From: Bryobacter aggregatus MPL3
Lineage (GTDB): Bacteria > Acidobacteriota > Terriglobia > Bryobacterales > Bryobacteraceae
Assembly: GCF_000702445.1 (NCBI RefSeq)
Contig: NZ_JNIF01000003.1
Span: forward strand, 1,984,001-2,048,000
Direction of reading: 5' to 3'
Length of the DNA: 64,000 nucleotides
Numbering within the stretch: the stretch's first letter is position 1; each line of letters starts with the position of its first letter. The notes under the pieces are model-generated. The model was not told the DNA's origin. It saw only the letters and a list, made by a program, of their open reading frames with translations, and did no database searches. Below, piece after piece: positions 8,745-16,757 of this stretch. The position numbers were made by a program, and so were the translations under genes.

Positions 8745-9665
8745 CTAAAACTGTAGGGTACCGACAAGATCGCGAACGTGGGCAATCTTTTCTTCGGCAC
8801 AGAATTGTTCCAATTCTGCCGCGATGCGCGCCGGAGCTTGCGGATCCCAGAACGTGGCGGTGCCCACCTCGACGGCGCTCGCTCCGGCAATGAGGAATTC
8901 CGCTGCATCCTCGCCGCTGGCAATGCCACCGAGGCCAATTACGGGGATTTTCACTGCCTTTGCGGCCTCATGGACCAGCCGCAAGGCGATGGGCTTGATG
9001 GCAGGTCCACTGAGGCCGGCGAAACCGGCTCCAATCCGGGGCCGACGGCTTCGGGCATCGATCGCCAAGGAGATGACCGTATTGACCAGCGAGAGGGCGT
9101 CGGCTCCGGCCTCCTCCGCGGCGCGGGCAATGGGTTCGATTTTCGCGACATTCGGAGAAAGTTTCACGATGAGCGGGCGGCGCGTCAGTTTCCGCAGGTC
9201 TCCAACCAGGGTCGCAAGCAATACCGGATCGGCCGAGAAGAAGATTCCGCCGTGTTTTGTATTCGGACAAGAGACATTCAGCTCATAGGCCGCGATTCCG
9301 GGAGCATCCTCAAGAGCGCGGATGACCTCGGCATAGTCTTCGGGGGCATAACCGAAGACGTTGGCGAAGATTTTGGTACGGTAGCGCGCCAGCGGGGGGA
9401 GCTTTTCGCGGATAAACTCATGCACACCAATGTTTTGGAGTCCAATCGAGTTCATCATGCCGCTGGCCGTTTCCCAGAGGCGCGGAGGTCGGTTTCCGGC
9501 AATGGGCTCGCGGCTGAGTCCTTTGACAACGATTCCGCCAATGCGATTGAGGTCGACGATTGTAGCGAACTCGATGCCGTAGGCGAAGGTGCCGGAGGCG
9601 GCGAGAATGGGGTTTTCGAGTGGAATCCCGCACAACTCAGTGGCAAGGCGGGAGAAAGAAGCCAT
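8745..9665 (-). CDS. pyrD: Dihydroorotate dehydrogenase, class 1B catalytic subunit
   Basis: PyrD oxidises dihydroorotate to orotate in pyrimidine synthesis. The 306-residue length and the active-site Cys (Cys133 in ELNVSCPNTKHGG) place it in class 1B, where a PyrD2PyrK2 complex passes electrons to NAD+. FMN-phosphate-binding segments GLGGIASGEDA and GTATFWDP are present near the C-terminus. No pyrK is visible in this window, so the partner must be elsewhere or replaced. The ATG at 9665 is the start that fits the family; the frame is open upstream but not homologous. The histidine kinase gene diverges 130 bp away. Confidence 0.95.
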   Translation of the reverse strand: MASFSRLATELCGIPLENPILAASGTFAYGIEFATIVDLNRIGGIVVKGLSREPIAGNRPPRLWETASGMMNSIGLQNIGVHEFIREKLPPLARYRTKIFANVFGYAPEDYAEVIRALEDAPGIAAYELNVSCPNTKHGGIFFSADPVLLATLVGDLRKLTRRPLIVKLSPNVAKIEPIARAAEEAGADALSLVNTVISLAIDARSRRPRIGAGFAGLSGPAIKPIALRLVHEAAKAVKIPVIGLGGIASGEDAAEFLIAGASAVEVGTATFWDPQAPARIAAELEQFCAEEKIAHVRDLVGTLQF

Positions 9666-9795
9666 CTGAAGGCAGTCTAGCAGAGGGACGAATTGAGCCT
9701 TCGGGTGTCTCTGGCGTAAGGTTTTTGACTCATGGGACTTCAGGGCATAACGTGCCAGACTAAAACTGCCGAAATACCTTAGAAGGCCGGGAAGA

Positions 9796-11835
9796 GTGGT
9801 TCCGGTCCCGCAAACCGTGCGTAAAAGTCCGAAATTCCGGTCGCTGGCCACCAAGTTCTCGATGTTCACATCGTTTTTGGTGGGTTGGATCCTGCTGGTG
9901 AACGTCGGCTACGACGTACACAATAACATGTTCGATTTGGGCAAAGGTCTGCTCATGTGCACCATTTTATTGATGGTGGCCCTCACAATCGGACGATTTA
10001 CGGTCACCCTCATGGCCAAACCGCTCGAGAATCTGGCAAACGGCATGAAGCGGGTGCAGAACGGGCAGCTCGAAAAGATTATAGTGAGCCGGACTGGCGA
10101 CGAAATCCAGTTTGTCGGTGAAGTCTTCAACGAGACAATCCAGGCCTTAAAAGAGCGGGATCTGCAGATTGCTGAGCATCGCGAGATGCTGGAGGCGCGG
10201 ATCCAGCAGCGCACCGAAGCGCTCCGCGAGGCGATGGAGCGGGCACTGGCCGCCAGTCAGGCCAAGAGTGAGTTTCTCGCCAATATGTCGCATGAGTTGC
10301 GCACGCCGATGAATGGCATTTTAGGCATGCTTGACGTCGTGCTCGAGAGCTCCTTGAGCGGTGAGCAACGGGAAGAATTGGAAACCGCGCAACGTTGCGC
10401 CCACTCCTTGCTGGCGCTCCTCAATGACATTCTTGACCTCTCCAAGATTGAGAGCGGGAAGATGGGGCTCGAAAAGATTCCGTTCCAACTGAAGTCGGTG
10501 ATTCAGGAAGCGATTAAGACGCACCAGGGCCGCGCGCGGCAGAAGCGTGTGGATTTGACGGCTGAAGTCAGTTTTGAGGTTCCGGATACGGTTTATGGCG
10601 ATCCGATGCGGCTGCGGCAGGTGCTGGGCAATCTTCTGAGCAACGCAATCAAATTTACAGAAAACGGCTATGTGAAGGTGGTGCTGCGGGTGGTGCCCGG
10701 CAGCAAAGATGGCAAAGACGGCAAAACGGAGTTCGATCTGATTGTCGAGGACACCGGGGTCGGCATTCCGGTAGACAAGCTGGACAAAATCTTCGACAAA
10801 TTCACCCAGGCCGACGGGAGCATTACTCGCCGTTTTGGCGGGACTGGTTTAGGGCTGACGATCACCAGACGGCTGGTGGAGATGTTCGGTGGCCGGATCT
10901 GGGTGGAGAGTGTGGAGGGCAAGGGCAGCAAGTTCTTCGTTCGCCTGCCCTTTGAAGTGGCGGCCAACCCCAGGCGGAGAGACGTCGATACGAAGGCGAG
11001 CGGCGGCGAGGTTGTGTCTGTAGACGGGAGAGCGCCTCAGATTTTGCTGGTTGAGGACAACGCAGTGAACCAGAAGGTGGTGCTCGCGATCCTCACCAAG
11101 CGTGGTTTTCAGGTCCAGGTGGCGAGCAATGGACTCGAAGCGCTGGCAGCGGTGCAGCGGAATCGCTTCGATCTGGTGCTCATGGATGTCCAGATGCCCT
11201 ATCTCGATGGCATTGAGGCAACCCGGAAGATTCGCGAAGAACTCGCCTTCCGGAGGTTGCCGATCATTGCGATGACGGCTCACGCCATGACTGGAGACCG
11301 GGAACGCTGTCTCGAAGCGGGGATGAATGATTATGTGTCGAAGCCTGTGAATCCGACGACGCTGGTGCACACTATCACGCGTTATATCGATGCTGCCTTT
11401 GAGCCTGGAACGGCGGCCGTGCCGATTCCGGCAAAGATTGCTGTCGCTCCGATTCCGGATGTCGCACCCTTGCAGGCTATTGATCGACGGCTTGCGGCGC
11501 ATTTGACCGACAACGACAGCGGCTTGTTCCAGGGAATGTTGCTGTTGTTTTTACAGATGGCTCCGGAACGGCTGGAGAAAATCCAGACGGCGATCTCGCG
11601 GCAGGATCGCGTGGCGGTGGAGCGCGAAGTGCGGAAGATTCGGGGCGCGGCGGAACGCATCGCCGCAGTCAGTGTTGCCGAGAGTGCCATGCGTCTGATG
11701 GAGGCGGTGCAATCGGCGCATCACGAGGAAGTGCAATCGAGCCTGTTGGCGCTGGAATCGCAAATCCAGCGTCTTTCCCGGCATGCGGTGGAGGGAAACG
11801 ACAGTAGCGTGCCTTTGGAGCTTAAGGCGTCCTAG
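9796..11835 (+). CDS. Hybrid sensor histidine kinase (HAMP-HisKA-HATPase-REC plus Hpt-like tail)
   Basis: The order of domains in this 679-residue protein is: two membrane helices (about residues 22-38 and 51-72), HAMP (about 73-125), a short coiled coil, HisKA with the phospho-accepting His166 ([11 protein letters not shown]), HATPase_c (N box NAIKFT, G boxes DTGVGIP and GGTGLGL), and a receiver domain from about residue 416 with the phospho-Asp near 464 (DVQMPYLDG). The C-terminal region (about 560-655) looks like an Hpt helix bundle, but the HxLKG core reads RKIRGAA, so the phosphorylatable His is absent. The start is GTG 9796; ATG 9862 is an alternative. The last 25 or so codons lie inside the first copy of the repeat described below. 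The signal is unknown. Confidence 0.93.
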   Translation: MVPVPQTVRKSPKFRSLATKFSMFTSFLVGWILLVNVGYDVHNNMFDLGKGLLMCTILLMVALTIGRFTVTLMAKPLENLANGMKRVQNGQLEKIIVSRTGDEIQFVGEVFNETIQALKERDLQIAEHREMLEARIQQRTEALREAMERALAASQAKSEFLANMSHELRTPMNGILGMLDVVLESSLSGEQREELETAQRCAHSLLALLNDILDLSKIESGKMGLEKIPFQLKSVIQEAIKTHQGRARQKRVDLTAEVSFEVPDTVYGDPMRLRQVLGNLLSNAIKFTENGYVKVVLRVVPGSKDGKDGKTEFDLIVEDTGVGIPVDKLDKIFDKFTQADGSITRRFGGTGLGLTITRRLVEMFGGRIWVESVEGKGSKFFVRLPFEVAANPRRRDVDTKASGGEVVSVDGRAPQILLVEDNAVNQKVVLAILTKRGFQVQVASNGLEALAAVQRNRFDLVLMDVQMPYLDGIEATRKIREELAFRRLPIIAMTAHAMTGDRERCLEAGMNDYVSKPVNPTTLVHTITRYIDAAFEPGTAAVPIPAKIAVAPIPDVAPLQAIDRRLAAHLTDNDSGLFQGMLLLFLQMAPERLEKIQTAISRQDRVAVEREVRKIRGAAERIAAVSVAESAMRLMEAVQSAHHEEVQSSLLALESQIQRLSRHAVEGNDSSVPLELKAS

Positions 11836-11932
11836 CTGCTTCTACTCGCTCGGGGTCGTTTAGATGATCATCTAGACCCGCTCAAAATCTTTCCCACCTG
11901 CCGCAGGACTTTGCCGCTTGACGTTGGCACCA
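11763..11932. repeat. Junction repeat copy R1
   Basis: This is the first of five related segments. It starts inside the 3' end of the histidine kinase gene (near GGCATGCGGTGGAGGG) and runs through CGCTCAAAATCTTTCCC to GGACTTTGCCGCTTG. It shares with R2 the GGCATGCGGTGGAGGGAA and AGCGTGCCTT blocks, and with R4 the CCGCTCAAAATCTTTCC block. Read on the minus strand its distal part resembles the 3' end of the decarboxylase gene. Confidence 0.75.
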
Positions 11933-11939
11933 CATAGCT

Positions 11940-12115
11940 CCAGCACTTCTCCCCGGCATGCGGTGGAGGGAACGGCAGCAGCGTGCCTTGGGAGCTTCAG
12001 ACATCTTCGCCTTCGCTACTCGCTCGCGGCTGTCTGGACATCGTCCAGACCGGCTCAAGATCTTTCCACTCTGCCTGGATGTTGCTGCAGCAAGACGGAT
12101 CACATGCTTGCCGTA
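11940..12115. repeat. Junction repeat copy R2
   Basis: The second copy starts about 177 bp after R1. It contains GGCATGCGGTGGAGGGAACGG, GTCTGGACATCGTCCAGAC and CTGGATGTTGC...GACGGATCACATGCTTGCCG. On the minus strand it still reads, in two frames, as the C-terminus of a PLP decarboxylase: KHVIRLA in one and NIQAEWKDLEPVWTM in the other. An indel separates them, so it is non-functional. Confidence 0.78.
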
Positions 12116-12142
12116 GCGCCAAGCCCGCAGAAAAATGGGCCC

Positions 12143-12180
12143 ATTGCTTTCGCCTGCTGGGCCCTGCAGGCGAAAGCAAT
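12143..12180. repeat. Perfect 15-bp inverted repeat (hairpin)
   Basis: The arms ATTGCTTTCGCCTGC (12143-12157) and GCAGGCGAAAGCAAT (12166-12180) are exact reverse complements around an 8-nt spacer. The hairpin sits right at the point where homology to the IS481-type transposase begins, so it may mark a rearrangement or insertion boundary. It has no following T tract and is not an ordinary terminator. Confidence 0.85.
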
Positions 12181-12845
12181 CGCAGTTCACGACCTCATCG
12201 ATTCCACTGCCAGACGCCACTTGAACTGATCGCAAAAGTAGAAGCATTACGCCGCCAACGCTGGTCGGGTTGTCGGATCGCTCGCCACACCCAACTGAGC
12301 CGGGCCGCGGTCAGCCGCATTCTGCGTCATCTCAGGCTGAACCGCCGGAAGCATCTGGATCCCCCGGTTCCGGTCCAGCGCTATGAGCACGATCGGCTTG
12401 GGGACTTACTCCACTTGGACATCAAGAAGCTTGGCCGCATTGTCAGACCGTCCCATCGAGTCACCGGGAATCGCTGCGACTCGGGGAATGGCGCAGGTTG
12501 GGAGTACGTTCCCGTCGCCATCGACGATCATTCACGAATTGCCTTTTCCGCCATCGGGTTCCTGCATGCGGCTCTGGCCTACTATGCGCAATTCGGAATC
12601 CAGTTCCCGACCATCCTCACCGACAACGGAGCCGCCTATCGATCCAAGTCCTTTGCCATTGCCTGTCGCGATCTTGGGATCAAGCATCGCTTCACAAAAC
12701 CCGACACCCAAGGCCGAAGGCTTCCTTCAAACAGCTCTCAGAGAATGGGCTGATGTACGGTCTTACCAAGATTCCGCGGACCGATTCCGGGCTCTTGCAC
12801 CCTGTCGCCCCCATCAGCAGTCCCTATTTGAGAGGAATCACCTGT
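12178..12845 (+). pseudogene. IS481-family transposase remnant (5'-truncated, frameshifted)
   Basis: From about 12178 the frame reads as the DDE half of an IS481 transposase: RPHRFHCQTPLELIAK, ALRRQRWSGCRIAR, LGDLLHLDIKKLGRI (first Asp), EYVPVAIDDHSRIAF and ILTDNGAAYRS (second Asp). The third catalytic residue lies in another frame (PKAEGFLQTALREW from about 12709), so a frameshift occurred near 12705. A few residues are also missing after DDHSRIAF, and the N-terminal HTH half is absent. No terminal inverted repeats or target duplications were found. The element is dead and flanked by the junction repeats R2 and R3. Confidence 0.85.
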
Positions 12846-12864
12846 TGAGACCCCACCCCGCGGC

Positions 12865-12945
12865 TCCGTCAAGATCATTTCAGTTGGCCTGGATGTTGCT
12901 GGCCGTAGGAGGCCCACCTGCTTGCTACAGCATTTTGCCGCGCTG
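12865..12945. repeat. Junction repeat copy R3 (partial)
   Basis: Only the distal half is left: GTCAAGATCATTTCAGTTGGCCTGGATGTTGC, then CCACCTGCTTGC and ATTTTGCCGC. It aligns with the R5 segment at about 13256-13350. Its missing proximal half would lie where the transposase remnant now ends, suggesting that the insertion removed it. Confidence 0.65.
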
Positions 12946-12964
12946 GGGCGTTGGAATCGCGCAA

Positions 12965-13125
12965 ATCCAGTGTCTTTTCTGGCATGTGATGGAAAGGAAC
13001 GGCAACAGCGTCCCTTTGATACCTACTGCTGTCTTATAGACCGTCCAGACCCGCTCAAAATCTTTCCAGCCTGTTTGGAGGTGACCGACCGCAAGATCAC
13101 CCGCTTCCCAGCAACATTTTGTCAC
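12965..13125. repeat. Junction repeat copy R4
   Basis: This copy contains ATCCAGTGTCTTTTCTGGCATG, GGCAACAGCGTCCCTTTGAT, CCGTCCAGACCCGCTCAAAATCTTTCCAG and GATCACCCGCTTCC. It is about 30 bp shorter in the middle than R5. On the minus strand it reads LAVGHLQTGWKDFERVWT, clearly related to the decarboxylase end LAVGNIQTNWSDLEEVWT. Confidence 0.78.
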
Positions 13126-13144
13126 TTCAATGCAGGCGTTGGTA

Positions 13145-14584
13145 TCACAGATCGAGCGTTCTCCTGGCGGAATGGCAGCAGCGTCCCTTTGACGTTTCAG
13201 GCGTCTTCGCTGCCGCCATTTCACTTGCGGTTGTCTGGATCATCGTCCAGACCTCCTCAAGATCGCTCCAGTTGGTCTGGATGTTGCCAACGGCGAGACG
13301 GATCACCTGCTTGCCGTTGAGCAGGTTCGGAGACAGTAGCACTTTGCCGCTTTGATTCAGGCGCTGAAGCAGCTCCAGATTCAGCGCGTCAGAGTGACGG
13401 TGGCGAAAGACGACCAACGAAAAGTGAACAGGCGCGGAGACTTCGTAGTCCGGATGGGCGGCGATTGCCGCCGCCAGGCGCTTGGCGTTCTCGATCTGTT
13501 GGTGAATCAGGTCTGCCAGGCGCTTGCGTCCATAGCTGCGCATGGTGAACCAGAGCTTTAAGGAACGGAAGCGCCGGCCAAGCGGCAATCCATACTCATT
13601 GAAATTGAGCGCACGCGGGTTCTCTTCGGTGCGGAGGTATTCGGGAACCAACGAGAAGGCATCGCGAAGCCATTCCCGATTGCGGCAATAGAAGACGCTG
13701 AGGTCCATCGGGACAAACAGCCACTTGTGTGGGTTGATGACGATGGAATCGGCTTCGTCCGCGCCGTCGAGCACCCAGCGATAGTTTTCATGGATCGCCG
13801 TGCTGCCGCCATAGGCGCAATCGACATGGACCCACATCTCGTGCTCGCGGGCGATGGCAAGCACCGTGCGCACCGGATCAATGCTGGCGACGCTTGTCGT
13901 TCCCACGGTCGGAATCACGCAAAAGGGCACTTTCCCGTTTGCCAGATCGGCGCGAATCGCCGCGGCGAGCAGATCGGGGCGGAGGCTAAAGTTTTCGTCC
14001 ACCTCGATCAGCCGGATGTTTTCTCGGGCAATACCGGCAGCGAGTGCTCCTTTCTCGATAGAACTATGCGCATGCTTGCTGGCATAAAGCGTCAGTGAAT
14101 CGTTTGCGCTTGCGTGGCCCTTGCGTACCCGGGCGGCAACGATGGCGTGGAAGGTGCTTGTCGACGCCGTATCGAGGATTTGCCCAAACCACATGGGCGA
14201 GAGACCAAGCCATTGGCGGAGCCAGTCGAGCGTAACCTGTTCGAGCTCTGTCGCGGCAGGCGAGGACTTCCAGAGCATGGCGTTCGGGTTGAGTGCGGCG
14301 GCGAGGAGTTCGGCAAGAATACCTTCCGGGGGGGAAGAATTTGCGAAATAACCCAGGAAGCGAGGATGGTTCCACTGGGTGTTGCGCGGGACGATTTCGC
14401 GCTCAAAGTCATCGAGAATGTTTTCGAAAGGTTCGGGATCTTCGGGGCCGGAGGCGGGGAGGGCGTCAATCAGAGAACCCGGTTCTGTGTCAGGCAGAAC
14501 CGGGTAGTCTCGTGTGTTTTGAAGATAGTGCGCAATCCAATCGATTGCCGCGTAGCCGTAAGTGCGGAACTCGTCGGGACTCAT
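13145..14584 (-). CDS. PLP-dependent group II amino acid decarboxylase (aromatic-L-amino-acid decarboxylase type)
   Basis: This is a 479-residue fold-type I PLP enzyme of the DOPA/tyrosine/tryptophan/glutamate decarboxylase family. The PLP Lys is Lys287 (NPHKWLF), Asp255 (HVDCAYGG) pairs with the pyridine N, and the stacking His region is ASKHAHSS (His171/His173). The family N-terminal signature WNHPRFLGYFANSS is intact. Normal homology ends near residue 455 (DLEEVWTMIQ). The last 20 or so residues, a basic low-similarity tail, run into the repeat and may be a read-through extension. Substrate preference cannot be read from sequence. It overlaps the DapA-like gene upstream by 4 nt and is likely co-transcribed with it, which suggests a small amine or amino-acid catabolic unit. 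Confidence 0.92.
   Translation of the reverse strand: MSPDEFRTYGYAAIDWIAHYLQNTRDYPVLPDTEPGSLIDALPASGPEDPEPFENILDDFEREIVPRNTQWNHPRFLGYFANSSPPEGILAELLAAALNPNAMLWKSSPAATELEQVTLDWLRQWLGLSPMWFGQILDTASTSTFHAIVAARVRKGHASANDSLTLYASKHAHSSIEKGALAAGIARENIRLIEVDENFSLRPDLLAAAIRADLANGKVPFCVIPTVGTTSVASIDPVRTVLAIAREHEMWVHVDCAYGGSTAIHENYRWVLDGADEADSIVINPHKWLFVPMDLSVFYCRNREWLRDAFSLVPEYLRTEENPRALNFNEYGLPLGRRFRSLKLWFTMRSYGRKRLADLIHQQIENAKRLAAAIAAHPDYEVSAPVHFSLVVFRHRHSDALNLELLQRLNQSGKVLLSPNLLNGKQVIRLAVGNIQTNWSDLEEVWTMIQTTASEMAAAKTPETSKGRCCHSARRTLDL
13150..13345. repeat. Junction repeat copy R5 (overlaps decarboxylase 3' end)
   Basis: The last copy is the one still joined to an intact gene, since its distal part is the coding 3' end of the decarboxylase. 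It shares GGCAGCAGCGTCCCTTTGA with R4, and CTCAAGATC, TGGATGTTGC and GACGGATCACCTGCTTGCCG with R2 and R3. Confidence 0.78.
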
Positions 14585-15492
14585 TCTCCCTTAGCATCGC
14601 TCAAAACTTGAGGGAGCCAGTCGAGGAACCAGCCGCGGTAGGCATCGAGCGGCGAGTCGCCGAGCCAGCTCAAATCGGGGCGGGCCGGGAGCTTGCGGAG
14701 CCGGGCCGCTTCTTCGATTCCAACTGGGGTGGGGAACTGGTCCAGCCAGGAGATGAGTTCGCTGAGCCGTTGGGCGAGGATGGCTTCGCGTGCGGTATTG
14801 CCACTGCTGACGGCTGCGTCGAGCGCGCAGATCAGTTCCGGAACCGCAGCGGCACAGCCGCTGACGACGCCGGCGCTGCCTTCCTTGCGGGAGATGCAGA
14901 GCGCGTTGTCATTGCCCACCAGGCGGGTGGCGCCAGTGTCCTTGAGGGCGCGGAGATACTCGGGTTTGCCCGAGGAATCTTTGATGCCAGAGTAGAGGCC
15001 GCTTTTCAGGAGGCGCTCTGAGACTTCTACCGGAATTTCAGCTGTAAAGAAGGGAATGTTGTACAAATAGAGCGGCAAGTGCTGGGCAGCCTTCTCACCG
15101 ACGCGGAGAAAGAATGCTTCGAGTTGTGCCGGGGTGTAGCGGAAATAATAAGGTGGCAACACGAGCGCAAGGGCGGCGCCAGAGGCCGCGGCGTGCTCGC
15201 AGAGGTGAATGGTGACGTCGAGAGTGGAGTGAGAAACGCCCACTGCCACGGGTTTACTGCTGCGTTTGATGCCGAAACTGATTAATTTCTCGCGCTCTTC
15301 AATGTCGAAATGGAGGAAATTGCCAGTGGTGCCCAAAAGGGTGATCCCCTGGGCCTGGGAGGCGTTCAGGAAGTCAATCATTTCAAGGGCTGCGCCGAGA
15401 TCGATATTGTTTGTACGCTCGCGGTAGGGAGTGATGGCCGCAGCGAAGACGCCGCTAGGCGGGGTATGATGATGAGCGAAAGACCGAGACAT
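14581..15492 (-). CDS. Dihydrodipicolinate synthase / N-acetylneuraminate lyase family protein
   Basis: This 303-residue class I aldolase-type TIM barrel has Schiff-base Lys171 (SGIKDSSG) and Tyr144 (LYLYNIP). The substrate carboxylate loop GTTGNF (55-60) replaces the GTTGE of true DapA. With no lysine-synthesis neighbours, a catabolic lyase or dehydratase role on a sugar acid is more likely than lysine synthesis. The start ATG at 15492 shares its CATG with the start ATG of the divergent oxidoreductase. The frame is open upstream but not homologous there. The ribosome-binding site is weak. Confidence 0.88.
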   Translation of the reverse strand: MSRSFAHHHTPPSGVFAAAITPYRERTNNIDLGAALEMIDFLNASQAQGITLLGTTGNFLHFDIEEREKLISFGIKRSSKPVAVGVSHSTLDVTIHLCEHAAASGAALALVLPPYYFRYTPAQLEAFFLRVGEKAAQHLPLYLYNIPFFTAEIPVEVSERLLKSGLYSGIKDSSGKPEYLRALKDTGATRLVGNDNALCISRKEGSAGVVSGCAAAVPELICALDAAVSSGNTAREAILAQRLSELISWLDQFPTPVGIEEAARLRKLPARPDLSWLGDSPLDAYRGWFLDWLPQVLSDAKGE

Positions 15493-16756
15493 GGAGTATC
15501 CCAATTTATCGCAGTCGCTGAAGGACCGGCGTGCTTTTCTCACCGCCGGCGCATTCACGATTGTGCGGCCCGAATTGATCCGCGGGTCCGGGCCCGAAAA
15601 ACTCAAGGCTGGTCTCGTGGGTGTCGGTGGGCGTGGACGGCAAGCGGTTGCAGACATGCTCAATGCCGACCCCAATATCGAACTGATTGCGATGGGGGAT
15701 GTCTTCGAGGATAAGCTCGAGTCGAATCTGGCCTGGCTGAAGGATCAGAATCGTTTTCCAAAGACGCATGACCGGGTCAAAGTGGATGCCGAACACCGTT
15801 TTACCGGTTTCGATGCCTACCAGAAGGTGATTGGGAGTGGGGTCGATGTTGTGATGCTTTGCACGCCTCCCGGCTATCGGCCGATGCACTTTGAGGCGGC
15901 TGTGGAAGCGGGCAAGCATGTGTTCTGCGAGAAGCCCTTTGGCACCGATCCGGTCGGGGTGCGGCGCTTTCTTGCAGCAGCCAAAAAAAGCGAAGAAAAG
16001 AAGCTGACTGTCGTGAGCGGAGCGCAGCGGCGCTTCCAGCGCGAATACGTCGAAACGGTGGAGAAGATCCAGAGCGGTGGCATTGGCGAGATTCGTGCCG
16101 CCTACGCCTACTGGGTGGGGACACCGGTCATCCAGATGCCGAAGGGCCGCGAGCCCAAGTGGGGCGACATGAGCTGGCAGCAGCGCAACTGGTACAGCTA
16201 TGTCTGGATCGGTGGCGATCAAATTGTCGAACAGCACATCCACAACATCGATGTCATCAACTGGGTGATGGGCACGCATCCCGTGCGGGTGGTGGCCACC
16301 GGTGGCGCGGCCTGGCGTCCGAAAGATGATGTTTATGGCAACATTTACGACCACATTGCTGCCGATTTTGAATATCCCAATGGCGTTCGCCTTTCCAGCT
16401 ATTGCCGCCAGTTTCCCAAGGGACTCTACACGAATGTCAGTGAATTGATCATCGGCGCCAAGGGCAAGAGCAATTGCCGCGACATGGGCGCGAAAGATAT
16501 CAATCCCTATGTTGCCGAGCACGTGGCATTGGCGAAGAGCATTCGTGGCGATGGGCCCTATATCAATCATGCGACTGCTGTAGCGGAAAGCACGATGACC
16601 TGCATCATGGCGCGCGAGAGCGCCTATAGCGGCGAAGCGCTGAGCTGGGAGCAAATCATGAATTCCCAACTCGATTTGAGCCCCAAAGAGTTTGGCTATG
16701 ACGTGAAAATGAGCGTGCCTCCTCTTCCCGTACCGGGCCAGTACAAATTTCTCTAG
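15491..16756 (+). CDS. Gfo/Idh/MocA family oxidoreductase, Tat-exported
   Basis: This 421-residue NAD(P)-dependent oxidoreductase acts on sugars or inositol-like substrates in this family. The N-terminus has a twin-arginine motif (DRRAFLTAG, residues 12-20), implying export of the folded, cofactor-loaded protein. The Rossmann dinucleotide motif GVGGRGR is at about 44-50, and the family EKP motif (CEKPFG) is at 147-149. The C-terminal alpha/beta domain includes the VEQHIHNID segment. Such Tat-secreted members are common in Acidobacteria and Planctomycetes. The start codon overlaps that of the divergent DapA-like gene. The ARH-like gene begins 1 nt after its stop, so the two are probably one transcript. 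Confidence 0.93.
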   Translation: MEYPNLSQSLKDRRAFLTAGAFTIVRPELIRGSGPEKLKAGLVGVGGRGRQAVADMLNADPNIELIAMGDVFEDKLESNLAWLKDQNRFPKTHDRVKVDAEHRFTGFDAYQKVIGSGVDVVMLCTPPGYRPMHFEAAVEAGKHVFCEKPFGTDPVGVRRFLAAAKKSEEKKLTVVSGAQRRFQREYVETVEKIQSGGIGEIRAAYAYWVGTPVIQMPKGREPKWGDMSWQQRNWYSYVWIGGDQIVEQHIHNIDVINWVMGTHPVRVVATGGAAWRPKDDVYGNIYDHIAADFEYPNGVRLSSYCRQFPKGLYTNVSELIIGAKGKSNCRDMGAKDINPYVAEHVALAKSIRGDGPYINHATAVAESTMTCIMARESAYSGEALSWEQIMNSQLDLSPKEFGYDVKMSVPPLPVPGQYKFL

Positions 16757-16757
16757 C

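Noticed and set aside
11882-12247. Minus-strand open frame of 121 codons with KHVIRLA near its start
   Set aside because: It is only the decarboxylase-like part of repeat R2 running into R1. There is no start signal and no complete domain.
12383-13039. Plus-strand open frame of 218 codons following the transposase
   Set aside because: It is a composite of the frameshifted transposase end and repeats R3-R4, not a real gene.
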